Below are positions 5,781 through 6,658 of a stretch of 6,658 nucleotides of DNA, in pieces. Where the stretch lies: the NCBI GenBank assembly GCA_045531755.1, contig JAZSEP010000069.1, positions 1 to 6,658 on the forward strand, written 5' to 3'. The DNA is from UBA11540 sp045531755 (GTDB taxonomy: Bacteria > Bacillota > Clostridia > Oscillospirales > Ruminococcaceae). The position numbers and the translations under genes are program-made. Within the stretch, counting starts at the first letter, position 1. The number at the start of each line of letters is the position of its first letter. The notes under the pieces are model-generated. The model did not search any database. It saw only the letters and a list, made by a program, of their open reading frames with translations, and was not told where the DNA came from.

Positions 5781-6658
5781 ATGAACAAAAGAGATCTTAA
5801 ATGGATTTTCCTTTCTGCGCTGATGATAGCTGTTTCCGTGGCAATTATCTGCGGAACAAGCGTGCTCGAAAAAGCTATCGACAGAGGTCTTTTTGACAAA
5901 CCCGCAGTCAGCACTCCCGACGACGATACGGCACAAACCCTCAAAACAGGTATGGCGGTAGTCACCACGGCTTCTCCCACACCTGCAACCGCTGAAAAGG
6001 ACGGCACAGCAGGCTTTGATGCGACACTTTTCGGTGTCACCGTTGATAAGGACGGCAGGATAGTCGACGTCGAAATCGACACCGTACAGGCAAAAATCGG
6101 CTTCAACGCAAAGGGTGAAATCACCTCCGAACTCGGCTCTGCCTTCAAGACAAAGCAGGAGCTCGGCTTCGACTACGGTATGGTAAACTACAACGCTTCC
6201 GCTATCGGCAAGGAGTGGTTCGAGCAGATTGACGCTTTTGAAGAGTATATAATCGGCAAGACCGCAGACGAGGTCAAGGCTGTCGCCGTTGACGAAAAGG
6301 GCTATCCCACGGGCGACGACCTCAGAGCAGGCTGTACAATCGGCATTTCCGGCTATATCGAGGGCGTTGTAAAGGCTATGGAAAACGCGACCGAAATGGG
6401 CGCAGAGAAGGGCGACGAGCTCAAAATTGCCATCATCGCAACTGTTTCCAAGGACTCCAAGTCCGCTACTGCAGAGGCTCACGGCTCGGCAGCCGCAGAT
6501 ATCACCTTTGCGGTTGTAACTACAGACGGCGACGACGTAACAAGCTGTAAGGTAGACCAGCTCGGCGCGACTGTTCCCGTTAAGGCTGACGGAACACTCG
6601 GCGAGGCTTCCACAAAGACCAAGAAGGAGCTCGGCTTCGACTACGGTATGGTCAAGTA
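5781..6658 (+). CDS. Membrane-anchored duplicated-domain protein downstream of rnfB (3' end beyond window)
   Basis: 292 codons are visible and the frame is still open at the window edge. Residues about 8-24 form a hydrophobic N-terminal anchor or uncleaved signal after the basic MNKR, followed by a Thr/Pro/Asp-rich linker (about 40-75). The exported part holds two copies of one domain. Copy 1 (about 56-210) has FDATLFGVTVDKDGRIVD, then KTKQELGFDYGM, then a helical region IGKEWFEQIDAFEEYIIGKT. Copy 2 (from about 214) repeats ADITFAVVTTDGDD and KTKKELGFDYGM with a period of about 156 residues. The beta-strand/DG pattern recalls FMN_bind and the architecture resembles repeat proteins of Clostridia often annotated only as FMN-binding or hypothetical. 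No SGAT flavinylation motif is visible, so flavin binding is unproven. Ribosome binding site AAAGGAG (5768-5774) is 6 nt before the ATG. The 45-nt gap after rnfB lacks a terminator or clear promoter, so it is probably co-transcribed with rnf. The last two bases are TA, so a stop there cannot be formally excluded, but copy 2 would then be cut short. Confidence 0.85.
   Translation, partial: MNKRDLKWIFLSALMIAVSVAIICGTSVLEKAIDRGLFDKPAVSTPDDDTAQTLKTGMAVVTTASPTPATAEKDGTAGFDATLFGVTVDKDGRIVDVEIDTVQAKIGFNAKGEITSELGSAFKTKQELGFDYGMVNYNASAIGKEWFEQIDAFEEYIIGKTADEVKAVAVDEKGYPTGDDLRAGCTIGISGYIEGVVKAMENATEMGAEKGDELKIAIIATVSKDSKSATAEAHGSAAADITFAVVTTDGDDVTSCKVDQLGATVPVKADGTLGEASTKTKKELGFDYGMVK
6157..6184 (+). 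repeat. 28-nt direct repeat, copy 1 (within the duplicated-domain gene)
   Basis: This stretch encodes ELGFDYGM with its flanks and is identical, base for base, to 6625-6652, which is 468 nt (156 codons) downstream in the same frame. It marks the most conserved core of the two domain copies; flanking DNA is diverged. Confidence 0.9.
6625..6652 (+). repeat. 28-nt direct repeat, copy 2 (within the duplicated-domain gene)
   Basis: Identical to 6157-6184. It is the second domain's ELGFDYGM core, 6 nt from the window end. The codons as well as the residues are conserved, unlike the rest of the domain pair. Confidence 0.9.

Noticed and set aside
5781..5855. Lipoprotein signal on the last gene (Cys24)
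   Set aside because: The residues before Cys24 are Ala-Ile-Ile, and Ile at -1 does not fit a lipobox, which needs a small residue; an uncleaved membrane anchor is more likely.
5742..6482. Long antisense open frame (246 codons) opposite the last gene
   Set aside because: Cys/Asp/Gly-rich composition mirrors the sense codons, there are no family motifs, and the sense frame has a strong ribosome binding site, an anchor segment and a domain duplication.
1..6658. CRISPR array, tRNA/rRNA genes, insertion sequence or attachment site
   Set aside because: No regularly spaced repeats, cloverleaf-like sequence, transposase-like frame or terminal inverted repeats were seen; the window is almost fully occupied by the genes listed.

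Overview
The window carries a complete Rnf operon in the order rnfC-rnfD-rnfG-rnfE-rnfA-rnfB. Rnf is the membrane-bound, ion-translocating ferredoxin:NAD+ oxidoreductase. All six genes are on the + strand and packed with overlaps or gaps of at most 12 nt. The C-D-G-E-A-B order, the short RnfC (443 aa, without the long C-terminal tail of proteobacterial RsxC) and the cysteine-rich RnfB are typical of Clostridia and related anaerobes. Proteobacteria usually have ABCDGE. With moderate GC, strong AGGAGG-type ribosome binding sites and clean sigma-A-type promoters, the likely host is an anaerobic, probably fermentative member of the Clostridia. Family or genus cannot be read from this window.

Layout. 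Positions 1-149 are AT-rich and hold a possible terminator pointing left and a good extended -10 promoter. Positions 150-593 encode a 147-aa, four-helix membrane protein that I do not recognise, with a GTG start. It is followed by a perfect 14-bp-stem terminator (638-672). A second, nearly consensus extended -10 promoter (698-726) starts the rnf transcript, with a leader of about 100 nt containing a 9-bp hairpin. The rnf genes run from 833 to 5735. After only 45 nt without a terminator, a seventh gene starts at 5781 and runs off the window. It encodes an N-terminally anchored protein with two copies of one domain.

How the genes work together. RnfB (six or so Fe-S clusters) takes electrons from reduced ferredoxin. 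RnfA and RnfE form the membrane core with a shared cysteine-ligated Fe-S centre. RnfG and RnfD carry covalently bound FMN on the threonine of their SGAT motifs. RnfC (two 4Fe-4S clusters plus an FMN/NAD(H) site) reduces NAD+. The energy released pumps Na+ or H+ out of the cell. No ApbE-type flavin transferase is encoded here, so it must lie elsewhere.

Most worth a second look are the duplicated-domain protein at the 3' end of the operon and the four-cysteine tail on RnfE. The rest is a well-known system, and I do not see a wholly new one.
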